A DNA stretch of 40,215 nucleotides from an uncultured Clostridia bacterium (lineage in GTDB: Bacteria; Bacillota; Clostridia; Christensenellales; Pumilibacteraceae): positions 1 through 40,215 of the forward strand of contig CALVTM010000011.1 in assembly GCA_944362615.1 (NCBI GenBank), read 5' to 3'. The notes below the pieces were generated by a model. That model searched no databases. It saw only the letters and a program-made list of their open reading frames with translations, and had not been told where the DNA came from. Positions 8,368-16,429 of this stretch are shown here, piece after piece. Position numbers and translations under genes: made by a program. Numbering within the stretch: the first letter of the stretch is position 1; each line of letters begins with the position of its first letter.

Positions 8368-9777
8368 TTATTTCCTCCGCCTGCGTTTCTTGCTTCTCGA
8401 AACCGAAACGACGATTATGACAACCAGCACTATGATCGCAATTGCCACGATCACCCATTGCAGCGCGTCCCACTCAAGCGGACTGCGCGCCCAGATATCC
8501 GGATCCAGAAGTTCGGGCAGCTTCGAATCTTCCTTATCCGCAGAACCGGTATCCGGCAGCTCGTCTATCGCCTCATCCGGATCAGCATCGTTATCCTCTA
8601 CCGTGACCTGGGGACGAGTGCTTGTTTCACCCGTCGTCAGTTTCTGAGCCACGGTCACATCCGACTTTTCTTCGCTCATAGACAGCGCGCCATCGGCAGT
8701 CACGCCGAAAACGATATTGCCGTTTAAGTCTGTACGCTCTATGCGCTCCGCGCTGAAGCCCATATCCATAAGGCGTTCCAGCGTTTCAACGTGCGGATGA
8801 CCGTGCTTGTTTTCTTCTCCGCAGCTGAAAATCGTGAAAATATTCGGGCGCTTTGCGGCATTTGCAGTCATGATCTCCAAAAAATCCTCGCCGGACGACG
8901 TACTCGAACCGTGATGCCCCATTTTTATAACGTCTGCGGTAAACTCGTTCTTTATGAACTTGTCATAACGCCCTTCGTAATCCCCGACGGACGCTGTCTG
9001 CACAAGTGATACAAAGTCCGCCTCGTTCTCCTTTTCCGCATCACCCGTAAGCACGAATTCACGCGACGCATACGACAATACCATAATCGGCGAATAGTCG
9101 TTGCTGTCAGAATATTCACTGACGTTTATCGGCGAATAAAAATCAAACGTGTAGTCGAATGCTTCCCCTTCAATATGGTTTATTTCACTGTCGAAAGGAT
9201 TTGTGACATAGACTTCCGCTTTTTTAGTCGTACCGTTTTCGCTATAAGTTTCCGCGTAAGCCGCTTCAAGCGCGTCCGCATATACCTTAGTCGCTTTTTC
9301 CTGTACGTCGTCGTAGAAGCCGTACTTTCCGCTCAGTTCCGCCGCCGGGTCTTCGTATGGATTAGAACTCGTACCTGTCGCTTCCTGGTGCGGACGGTAT
9401 ATCGTTTTGATCTCAAAACTTTCGAGAACCTCATCCGCTCCGCCGACATGGTCAGAATCGGAATGCGTCAGAATAAACCAGTCTATTGTCTTTACGCCCA
9501 AATCATCCAGGTAATCAATGACCGCAGTGTAGCTTTCACTGCTGTTTTCACCTGCATCAATAAGAATGCTTTTACCGTCCGGCAGTTCTATGTAACAAGC
9601 GTCTGCCTGCCCGCAATCGATAAAGTGTACGCGCATTTCTCCGTCCGCGGCGCTTACCGTTATCGTCTGCATACCGCCGGACATACCCGCCATCATTAAA
9701 GGCGGGATAAGCATTGCCGCCGCAAGTACGATCACAAGCGCGATCAATGCACTCCGTTTTGTAATGGATCTTATCAT
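8368..9777 (-). CDS. Secreted or membrane-anchored ComEC-like metallo-beta-lactamase-fold hydrolase
   Basis: I chose the ATG at 9777 because GGAGGAG lies immediately before it; an in-frame ATG at 9804 has no such site. The 469-residue protein has an N-terminal membrane or signal segment (residues 8-30). The metallo-beta-lactamase core carries the metal motif THSDSDHVGG (His105, Asp107, Asp109, His110) and later MGHHGSSTSS. This pattern is typical of the C-terminal hydrolase domain of the DNA-uptake protein ComEC, often found as free-standing extracellular proteins. A low-complexity linker with LPDTG follows, then a single membrane helix and the basic end SRSKKRRRRK. Both ends may therefore be membrane-attached. 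The substrate is unknown; phosphodiester hydrolysis is a guess from the family. It lies 27 nt after an SDR gene. Confidence 0.8.
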   Translation of the reverse strand: MIRSITKRSALIALVIVLAAAMLIPPLMMAGMSGGMQTITVSAADGEMRVHFIDCGQADACYIELPDGKSILIDAGENSSESYTAVIDYLDDLGVKTIDWFILTHSDSDHVGGADEVLESFEIKTIYRPHQEATGTSSNPYEDPAAELSGKYGFYDDVQEKATKVYADALEAAYAETYSENGTTKKAEVYVTNPFDSEINHIEGEAFDYTFDFYSPINVSEYSDSNDYSPIMVLSYASREFVLTGDAEKENEADFVSLVQTASVGDYEGRYDKFIKNEFTADVIKMGHHGSSTSSGEDFLEIMTANAAKRPNIFTIFSCGEENKHGHPHVETLERLMDMGFSAERIERTDLNGNIVFGVTADGALSMSEEKSDVTVAQKLTTGETSTRPQVTVEDNDADPDEAIDELPDTGSADKEDSKLPELLDPDIWARSPLEWDALQWVIVAIAIIVLVVIIVVSVSRSKKRRRRK

Positions 9778-9804
9778 GTCTCCTCCATCAGCCGCAAGCG
9801 GCAT

Positions 9805-10587
9805 TTATGAAAACTTTTCCGTCATATCCAGAAAGAATGTATCCGGCAGTCTCTTCTGAGCGAATCTGAACATGCGATACTTCCCTCCGATGACGTACAC
9901 AGCTTTTCTGCCCCTTACACATTTTTTATAAATTTTCTGAGCCGCCTTTTCCACCGGCATGCGCTTCGGTGTCTTTTCCGCGATCCTGTCGAGCGACTCC
10001 TGCACGCGGTCTCCGTAACGCGCATTCGTCTCAGTCGCCGCTATACGGTTTCCGGAAAACTCGGTGCGTATCTCGCCCGGGCATATACATGTAACGACTA
10101 TGCCTGCACCCTTAAGCTCCATACGCATTGCCATACCCAGCATAAGCTCGGCGGCTTTTGCACTGCTGTATACGGACCTGAACGGCACGGGAATAAACGA
10201 TGCAATACTGCATATAAAAGCAATCCTGCCGCCACGCATCATGTATTTAAGACACGCCCGCGTAACATTCAGCGCTCCGTAATAGGATACGTCGAACGCA
10301 CGCCTGATGCTTTCCGTCGGTATCAGTTCGGTCGCGCCCAAAATACCCATGCCCGCATTATTGACTACGGCGTCAATGCGCCCGTACTTCGCCGCTATTT
10401 TATCCACAACTTCACTTACCTGCGCTTCGTCCGTCACATCGCATGTATACTCGTCGTTTGCCTCATCACTGCACGATCGCGACAGATCACAGACGTTGTA
10501 TCCGTCCCGTCGGTATAATTCCTTGAGCGCTTTGCCCAGTCCGCTCGTTCCGCCGGTTATCACTACTGTTTTTTTTGTGCTTTCCAT
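9805..10587 (-). CDS. Short-chain dehydrogenase/reductase (copy 1)
   Basis: This 260-residue classical SDR has the cofactor motif TGGTSGLG (residues 11-18), the NNAG motif (76-79), a catalytic serine region (CSIASF) and the YSSAK active site (Tyr/Lys). CPGEIRTEF follows. The N-terminal sequence fits NADP(H) or NAD(H) binding, but the substrate cannot be predicted. The first 79 codons and 57 bp upstream are identical at the DNA level to the SDR gene at 10798-11589, while the rest of the two proteins has diverged to roughly half identity by eye. The ribosome binding site is GAGGAAAC. It lies upstream of the ComEC-like gene and is probably co-transcribed with it. Confidence 0.88.
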   Translation of the reverse strand: MESTKKTVVITGGTSGLGKALKELYRRDGYNVCDLSRSCSDEANDEYTCDVTDEAQVSEVVDKIAAKYGRIDAVVNNAGMGILGATELIPTESIRRAFDVSYYGALNVTRACLKYMMRGGRIAFICSIASFIPVPFRSVYSSAKAAELMLGMAMRMELKGAGIVVTCICPGEIRTEFSGNRIAATETNARYGDRVQESLDRIAEKTPKRMPVEKAAQKIYKKCVRGRKAVYVIGGKYRMFRFAQKRLPDTFFLDMTEKFS

Positions 10588-10644
10588 TGTTTCCTCTGTT
10601 TTCCCCTTTTTCGCTTCCTGCCGATATTTCTTATTATTTTTGCC
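10352..10644. repeat. 293-bp perfect direct repeat, copy 1
   Basis: Reading base by base, this block is identical to 11354-11646 (offset 1002 bp). It covers the first 79 codons of each SDR gene, the shared ribosome binding site and 57 bp of leader. Identity stops abruptly at both ends. Confidence 0.93.
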
Positions 10645-10797
10645 GCGCTGATTTTAGGTTCTATTTATCCGACGCCGTTCAGCGTCACTTACATTACAAT
10701 CACACGCGGCGTACGGTAACCCGGAATATCATCCGCACTGAGGCAGCTTACCGCCGGCAGGTTTCCGGCAGTAAGCAGGGCGCATAAGCGCGTAAAT

Positions 10798-11589
10798 TCA
10801 GCTTGCAAAAATTCCGGTCAGATTCAGAAAGGCGGTATCGCTTGTCAGACGCTGAACGATACGGAAAAATTTGTACTTACCGCCTATGATATATAAAGCT
10901 TTCCTGCCCCTGATACATTTCCTGTAAATTTTGAGCGCCGCTTTCTCCGCCGGCATGCGCTTACCCGATGCGCTGCGGGAAAGTGCAAGCTTCTCCGCTT
11001 TTGCGACGCGGTCAAGGTATCGCTCGTTCGTCTGAGCAAATATTTTTTTATTTGCGCTGAATCCCGTCGCAATCTCTCCGGGACATATGCAGATCACGGT
11101 TATACCTGCTTTTTTCAATTCCAGCCTTAACGCTTCACCGAGCATAAGCTCTGCCGCTTTCGCCGAGCAGTACGCCGAATGGAACGGAGTTACCGTAAGC
11201 GCGGAAATACTGCTCATAAATATGATGCGTCCGCCTTCGCCCATATGCTTCAGGCATGCGCGGGTGACATATAATGCGCCGAAATATGATACGTTCATTA
11301 TGCGCTTTATCTCACACATAGGCGTTAACTCTGCCGTGCCGAACACCCCCGCTCCCGCATTATTGACTACGGCGTCAATGCGCCCGTACTTCGCCGCTAT
11401 TTTATCCACAACTTCACTTACCTGCGCTTCGTCCGTCACATCGCATGTATACTCGTCGTTTGCCTCATCACTGCACGATCGCGACAGATCACAGACGTTG
11501 TATCCGTCCCGTCGGTATAATTCCTTGAGCGCTTTGCCCAGTCCGCTCGTTCCGCCGGTTATCACTACTGTTTTTTTTGTGCTTTCCAT
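10798..11589 (-). CDS. Short-chain dehydrogenase/reductase (copy 2)
   Basis: This 263-residue SDR has TGGTSGLG (residues 11-18), NNAG (76-79), SSISA with the catalytic serine, and YCSAK. The ATG at 11589 is chosen because it follows GAGGAAAC and aligns exactly with the start of copy 1; an upstream in-frame extension of 84 codons is not expected to be translated. The C-terminal two thirds differ from copy 1 (for example GAGVFGTAELTPM versus GMGILGATELIPT). The two enzymes may therefore share a cofactor but act on different substrates. It has its own promoter about 350 nt upstream. Confidence 0.87.
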   Translation of the reverse strand: MESTKKTVVITGGTSGLGKALKELYRRDGYNVCDLSRSCSDEANDEYTCDVTDEAQVSEVVDKIAAKYGRIDAVVNNAGAGVFGTAELTPMCEIKRIMNVSYFGALYVTRACLKHMGEGGRIIFMSSISALTVTPFHSAYCSAKAAELMLGEALRLELKKAGITVICICPGEIATGFSANKKIFAQTNERYLDRVAKAEKLALSRSASGKRMPAEKAALKIYRKCIRGRKALYIIGGKYKFFRIVQRLTSDTAFLNLTGIFAS

Positions 11590-11646
11590 TGTTTCCTCTG
11601 TTTTCCCCTTTTTCGCTTCCTGCCGATATTTCTTATTATTTTTGCC
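11354..11646. repeat. 293-bp perfect direct repeat, copy 2
   Basis: This is identical to 10352-10644. It spans the 5' third of the second SDR gene and 57 bp before its start codon. Confidence 0.93.
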
Positions 11647-11948
11647 CCTTTCTTCTGCCGCTTCCGCCGTACTTTTATTCAGCCGCCGCTTTCCTGCCGC
11701 AAGTCCGCTTGTCTTACTCCCGGTATATGTAGCTGTAACTGCTTCACTCTGCATATGCGGAATACATCTTTCAAGTTCGCAGGATTTATTCCATTTACGC
11801 TTCTTTGTGCCTGCGACCGGCTTCGCTCGACTTCTACCCAAAAGGTGCGGGCTGCTCCGCTCACTGCTTTAAGCCTGCGGTTCTGTAAAAATTTAACGCC
11901 GGCTGTACTCGGAGAGAAACGTCAGCTCCTCTCTGTTTGATTTTACTC

Positions 11949-11977
11949 AGTATAGCCTAATTCGGTTAAAATGTAAA
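11949..11977 (-). promoter_or_regulatory. Promoter of the leftward SDR/ComEC-like unit
   Basis: The minus strand has TTTACA (11977-11972), 17 nt, then TATACT (11954-11949). The predicted leader to the SDR start at 11589 is about 350 nt long; no leader peptide or riboswitch was recognised in it. Confidence 0.6.
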
Positions 11978-12273
11978 CTGCTTTTTTTAAAAGCGACTTA
12001 GTTTTAAGAAATTTTAATCTTCGCGTTTTCGGGGTTTTTTGCCGTTTTTTATGCCGACGTTCTGTGTCAGAATTTTTTTCAATTTCACGTTTTTTACCGC
12101 GTCAACCGTTTTTCAGCTTTAAACTTCATTATATTTTAATAACAATGCTTATTTTTTACGATCGGTTACACTGTCTCATAAACGCAATTCCCGCACATGC
12201 CGCTTAACTTAATACACTTTTCCCCGTTTATTCTGACGCTTAACGGAAAGCTTGTCTGCGGGGTTTTCAAAAT
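11978..12273. other. Gene-free AT-rich stretch left of the first DnaA-box cluster
   Basis: It is dominated by T-runs and short AT-rich words. No reading frame, RNA gene or clear hairpin was recognised. It lies between the last leftward gene's promoter and the DnaA boxes, so it could act as an unwinding element if replication starts here. Confidence 0.35.
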
Positions 12274-12315
12274 TTATCCGCAAGTTATCCACATCTTATC
12301 CACAACTTATCCACC
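12274..12315 (+). promoter_or_regulatory. DnaA-box cluster I: four boxes at 11-bp spacing
   Basis: Four DnaA-box words lie on the same strand with starts at 12274 (TTATCCGCA), 12285 (TTATCCACA), 12296 (TTATCCACA) and 12307 (TTATCCACC). Spacing is exactly 11 bp throughout, so all four face nearly the same side of the helix. Two match the DnaA consensus perfectly and two differ at one position. The cluster lies between a leftward promoter and parB, as expected for an origin or a DnaA-controlled element. Confidence 0.85.
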
Positions 12316-12799
12316 CACTTGCATATAACTGTTTTTTCTCCATTAATGCTTTGTGTCAGTGTTCCCGCTCCCCTCTTATTCTGCTCCGAAACAGCTTTAC
12401 CTGCGTATTAATTATTATTTCATAACTATTTAAGCTGCTGTTTACTGTTTGTGCATGATTTACAGACTTAAAACTCCGACATACGCTGTATTGATGATGC
12501 TGGTCTGCCGACAGTGCATTTATAATAACCTGACCAGTCTGATAGTCTATGTCCGGATATGCACGGTTTACGCCTTTTCTGAAAATAGCGTGCATTTATC
12601 ATCTGCGTCGTGATCGGCACAAGACCGCTTCGGCTATATACGGCTGAACAGCAGAAGTGCGGTATCTGTATCTGTACTCGCAAAACCACAGTCGTTAAGC
12701 TTTCGGATAAAAAGTATATAACCAATCGTGCGCAATATTTATCGTGCACATAATTAATAGAAAATCCGTGCTCGCGGTGTATTAATATCCTAAAATGAA
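12316..12799. other. Gene-free stretch upstream of the parB promoter
   Basis: Two small leftward open frames here (79 and 93 codons) overlap each other and have unusual composition and no ribosome binding sites, so they are not called. No RNA gene was recognised. Confidence 0.4.
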
Positions 12800-12828
12800 T
12801 TGACTTTATCGCATACTGCGGTTATAAT
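12800..12828 (+). promoter_or_regulatory. Sigma-A-type promoter of parB
   Basis: TTGACT (12800-12805), a 17-nt spacer and a perfect TATAAT (12823-12828) lie about 60 nt before the parB start codon. Confidence 0.8.
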
Positions 12829-12890
12829 GGACGTATAAAGACTACTTCCCCGCCCCACTGTGGAGCGAAATAATCAGGAGGAAAATATAT

Positions 12891-13796
12891 ATGGCAAAAC
12901 GCGGACTCGGTCGCGGTCTCAGTTCCCTGTTCGGAGGGATTGACCTTGAAGAAGGCGAAAGCGTACTTGTCGGTGACGAGCAGAACCTTGCGAAGGAAGT
13001 TCCCATCGATCAGATACACCCGAATGAAAATCAGCCACGCAAGCATTTTGACGAAGCCGCTCTTCTGGAGCTTGCTAACAGTATAAGAGTACATGGCGTT
13101 ATCGCACCGATAATACTTGTAAAGCAAGCGGAAAACGATTACATGATAATCGCAGGCGAACGCCGTTACCGTGCCGCAAAGAAGGCGGGTCTCAAGAGCA
13201 TGCCCGCTATCGTGCGTGACTATACCGAAAAGCAGATACAGGAAATATCGCTTATCGAGAACCTGCAGCGTGAGGATCTTAACCCTATCGAGGTCGCTAC
13301 GGCTATCCGCCAGTTGATGAACGATTACAGTTATACACAGGAAGAAGTCGCTGACCGCATAGGTAAATCTCGTCCGGCTGTTGCCAACACACTGCGTCTG
13401 CTCTCCCTCACCCCGCCGGTAATTGACCTTGTCGCTGCCGGTAAATTGTCCGAAGGACATGCCCGCTGCCTGGTCACTGTGGATAACGCCGACGATCAGC
13501 TTGAGCTTGCAAAACGCGGCGTCGGAGATAAGCTTACTGTACGTGATTTTGAAAAGCTCGTTAAGAATTATCACAAACCCAAAGAGGAAAAGCCCAAGAC
13601 GCCCGCACAGTCGATAGAGTTAAGAGATATGATAGAGCGTATGCAGAGGGTTTTTGCTACAAAAGTTTATGCTCTGGGCAACGATCACAAAGGACGAATC
13701 TATATCGACTATTTCTCCACGGATGACCTTAACCGCATACATCATCTTGTAGAAATACTCGAAGGCTCTGCCCCCACGGAAAATCAGAGCGAATAA
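12891..13796 (+). CDS. parB: Chromosome-partitioning protein ParB (Spo0J)
   Basis: The 301-residue protein begins with KRGLGRGLSSLFGG, the ParA-stimulating N-terminal peptide of ParB proteins. The CTP-binding motifs are present: box I NENQPRKHFDE, box II AGERRYRAAKKAG, and IENLQREDLNPIEVA. A helix-turn-helix follows (TQEEVADRIGKSRPAVANTLRLL) and then the dimerisation end. A perfect AGGAGG lies 9 nt before the ATG. Family knowledge: ParB loads on parS sites as a CTP-dependent clamp and organises the origin; two perfect parS sites lie about 1 kb downstream. Oddly, no parA/soj partner gene, rsmG, mnmG or dnaA is found next to it, and it stands alone between gene-free stretches. Confidence 0.97.
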   Translation: MAKRGLGRGLSSLFGGIDLEEGESVLVGDEQNLAKEVPIDQIHPNENQPRKHFDEAALLELANSIRVHGVIAPIILVKQAENDYMIIAGERRYRAAKKAGLKSMPAIVRDYTEKQIQEISLIENLQREDLNPIEVATAIRQLMNDYSYTQEEVADRIGKSRPAVANTLRLLSLTPPVIDLVAAGKLSEGHARCLVTVDNADDQLELAKRGVGDKLTVRDFEKLVKNYHKPKEEKPKTPAQSIELRDMIERMQRVFATKVYALGNDHKGRIYIDYFSTDDLNRIHHLVEILEGSAPTENQSE

Positions 13797-13816
13797 ATTA
13801 AACATCTATCCCCTAC

Positions 13817-13845
13817 CCCGCCCGGGAACTTCCGGGCGGGTTTTT
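13817..13845 (+). terminator. Intrinsic terminator of parB
   Basis: A 9-bp perfect GC stem (CCCGCCCGG at 13817-13825 with CCGGGCGGG at 13832-13840) has a 6-nt loop and is followed by TTTTT. It lies 21 nt past the stop codon. Confidence 0.93.
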
Positions 13846-13882
13846 GCTGCTCCCGCGTTTATGCACCGCCGGGATTTTATTG

Positions 13883-13962
13883 CCGCATAGCTTGCCCGAA
13901 GCTGTCGCTGGATAAAGCTTTCCGATCTTTACTGCCCGGCTTTTTTGTGCGCCGGGCTTGTG
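13883..13962 (+). repeat. 80-bp direct repeat with hairpin, copy 1
   Basis: It matches 14032-14111 with three small differences (one extra C, one T/A change, one T fewer). It contains a perfect 7-bp hairpin GCCCGGC...GCCGGGC. It lies just after the parB terminator. It could be a small mobile or REP-like element, or a duplicated terminator. Confidence 0.85.
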
Positions 13963-14031
13963 CGTCTTATGCCGGGCTATGTATTTAATTCCCTTTCTGC
14001 TGATACGTGCTTTAAGCTTATAGCGTCGTTT

Positions 14032-14111
14032 CCGCATAGCTTGCCCCGAAGCTGTCGCAGGATAAAGCTTTCCGATCTTTACTGCCCGGCTTTTTGTGCG
14101 CCGGGCTTGTG
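14032..14111 (+). repeat. 80-bp direct repeat with hairpin, copy 2
   Basis: This is the second copy of the repeat at 13883-13962, 149 bp downstream, again ending in the GCCCGGC...GCCGGGC hairpin. Confidence 0.85.
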
Positions 14112-14820
14112 TGCTTATTACAGAGTCAGTTCGATTTTATTCCGGTAATTTATTTTTGCAAAAATATGCAGAAATATTCGGGTGCTGATTTTAGTGCTTA
14201 AAACGGGTAAAACCTATTGAATTGCAGTAAACTACAGCGGTATTTTACGAAGCCCGCCGTTGCCATTATCTTACCGTAGACACTACCGCACTTCAACTTA
14301 TTTACGGACCATAACGCCTTTGCAAAATATATTGCATATAAGCTTTTACTCTTCGCTTTGCAATGCTGAATTACCTTGCGTAATGTATCAAACAATGCTT
14401 TCAGCCTTAAATGCTCTACGTTCAGGTTGCTTGTGCAAGTTATTTTTTATAACTTTGAAACCCGCACAGAAACTAAAGCCGCGCATTGACTTTACCGCCG
14501 GATAATACAGGTCCTCCCCCCTACTCCCCGGCGTCGTGCAGAATAAACCGCGTCCGGTATGGGTTTTCGCCGCTCTGAAAGTCCGCGCGGCCGCAAGTGC
14601 ACAAATATCAGCAATTTTCTGTGCGCCTTATGAAGGTATAAACGGAATAAGTACCGACGTTAAGGCAGACTCACAGTAAATTTACCAATGCGCAAATGCG
14701 CGCTCTTTAAGGCTTTAGTCGCCTTAAATCAGTTTCGGCATTAACCGTACTCAGTTGAATATATAGCAGTTTTCGGCGCATTTGAAGGCTGAAATGCCTT
14801 GCGCCGCGGGATTTTAACAA

Positions 14821-14836
14821 TGTTTCACGTGAAACA
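14821..14836. promoter_or_regulatory. parS site 1
   Basis: TGTTTCACGTGAAACA is an exact 16-bp palindrome identical to the Bacillus subtilis parS consensus bound by Spo0J/ParB. It lies about 1 kb downstream of parB. Confidence 0.96.
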
Positions 14837-14887
14837 TTATGTTCCGTGTAAAGACTACATACCGTCTCTCAGGGCAGCTATGATAAT

Positions 14888-14903
14888 TGTTTCACGTGAA
14901 ACA
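14888..14903. promoter_or_regulatory. parS site 2
   Basis: This is a second exact TGTTTCACGTGAAACA, 67 bp from the first (start to start). Tandem parS sites close to the origin are usual ParB loading points. Confidence 0.96.
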
Positions 14904-15200
14904 TTTACGCGCGAAACTCGTTTTAAAAGCCGGATATCGGGCGTATTTTGTCATATTTTAGCGAAAACACCGCCGAAATAACGCAGCGCCGGCAATAAAT
15001 TTGCGTCAAAGCGCTCAGACGCATACTCGAACGGTCCAAGACGGCAACTCCAGGTAAATTTTTCACGCACTTTTCGTTTAAAATTTAAAAGTGCGGCGCA
15101 AAAACAAACTCAGTTTTATAAAGGCATGTACAAAAGGCAGACCTGAGCTTCGACACTTCACTTCTTTTTGTACCGCGTTTTAACCGATAATGGTGTAAAG

Positions 15201-15329
15201 TTATCCACGAAAGTTATGCACAAAGTTAACAGATGGTGGATAACTTTTGCGTTATTTTGCGGCGAACGCGCCAAAAAGCGCCAAATTTTTAAGCTTAACG
15301 GCTTTTTTGTGGATAACTTTTGTGCATAA
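15201..15329. promoter_or_regulatory. DnaA-box cluster II: boxes in opposed orientation
   Basis: There are five DnaA-box-like words. On the plus strand: TTATCCACG (15201-15209) and TTATGCACA (15214-15222). On the minus strand: TTATCCACC (15243-15235), TTATCCACA (15316-15308) and TTATGCACA (15329-15321). In both the left and right pairs a CCAC-type and a GCACA-type box are 13 bp apart, so the two pairs face each other across about 100 bp. Only one box is a perfect consensus. Confidence 0.65.
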
Positions 15330-16341
15330 TCTGTTAGGTTGTTCGCGCATGGACGACATCGCAAAGCAATTCATTTCAGCTTCAGAATATAAGGTGCGCT
15401 ATATTGACCGAGAACACATTTGCGCAATGCTATTTCTGAGCGCACAAACAGCTTGCAACGGCAAGGGCGCGCTCTTTTAACAACGCCAACGCGCTGACCA
15501 TATCCGATGTGTGCCGGCTTTTTTTGCATTATAAACAAGCTTCTGAAAGTCCTGCACAGCCACAAAAGCGTATAAATCCTGCTTACAGACGACTCGAAAA
15601 AAAACAAAAAATACACTTCTCCGATAGCTCAAAAACCGTTACAAATCCGGCATTGACCAGGCAAGCAGAGCAAACCAATAAGCCGGGAATTCCCGGCTCA
15701 GCATTCGGGATCGGTTTCCCCAACGATACATGCAAACACGCAAGAGCACCGCTTTATTATAATCGACAAAGCGGCAAAATCTCCGGTACAAACAGTATAG
15801 CTCCGCGCCGATAAATACTATTCGTTGTCATAAATACCCACGCGCTCGTCGGGTACAAAATTGTTTTAAATCTATGCACCCGGGCTTTAAATTCAGCTTG
15901 CGCCAAGCCGAATTTTCTTCAAAATTTCAAGTAATTTTGTTCTGTCTTACTCAAAATTCATGTCTTTCCGCCGGTCAAAAGCGTTACGGCACAGTACGCT
16001 ATACCCTTAGTCAACAGGCACAAATTGACGGCTTCTCCGCAAAAAATCAAAATCAATTATTACCTGAAATTCGCACCGCAGCCGTACTTTATCCGGTTTT
16101 TATAAGCTTTTAATGCCCTTTGAGCGTAAGCGCGCTAAGCTTTCCGAGCGGTGAAAACGACCGCAAAATCAGCTTTGACAATCCCCTGCTCCGCTTAAAT
16201 AAGACGGCAGCAAAGCCATAAAACCCGAAGTGTTCAGCCATGGTAAACCGGAAAATTCAGCTTAAAAAACAGCAACGTATATCGGTTTTTCAAACATATT
16301 TTGTTTACATCTTCATAAGATTTCCGCTCAGATAGCACTGA

Positions 16342-16388
16342 ATTATAGTGTAATATTGTTCGCATAATGAACATTATTACACTATAAT
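16342..16388. repeat. 47-bp imperfect palindrome (20-bp arms, 7-nt centre)
   Basis: The left arm (16342-16361, beginning ATTATAGTGTAATA) is the reverse complement of the right arm (16369-16388) with one mismatch; GCATAAT lies between. No T-run follows and no gene is near, so a terminator is unlikely. It could be a cruciform or a protein-binding operator at the edge of the AT-rich core. Confidence 0.9.
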
Positions 16389-16429
16389 CCGGATATAAAA
16401 ATCAGATAAAATCATGAGCTCCGCGCAGA

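Noticed and set aside
10746..10776. 12-bp hairpin between the two SDR genes as a terminator
   Set aside because: No T-run follows on either strand, so it cannot be called an intrinsic terminator; it may only be a structured intergenic element.
11590..11841. 84-codon N-terminal extension of the second SDR
   Set aside because: The shared start with copy 1 and the GAGGAAAC site at the internal ATG make translation from further upstream unlikely.
12356..12749. Two leftward frames of 79 and 93 codons left of parB
   Set aside because: They overlap each other in different frames, lack ribosome binding sites and have no recognisable pattern.
15509..16113. Two rightward frames of 101 and 79 codons
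   Set aside because: No ribosome binding site, no domain pattern and unusual composition; considered chance frames in the origin region.
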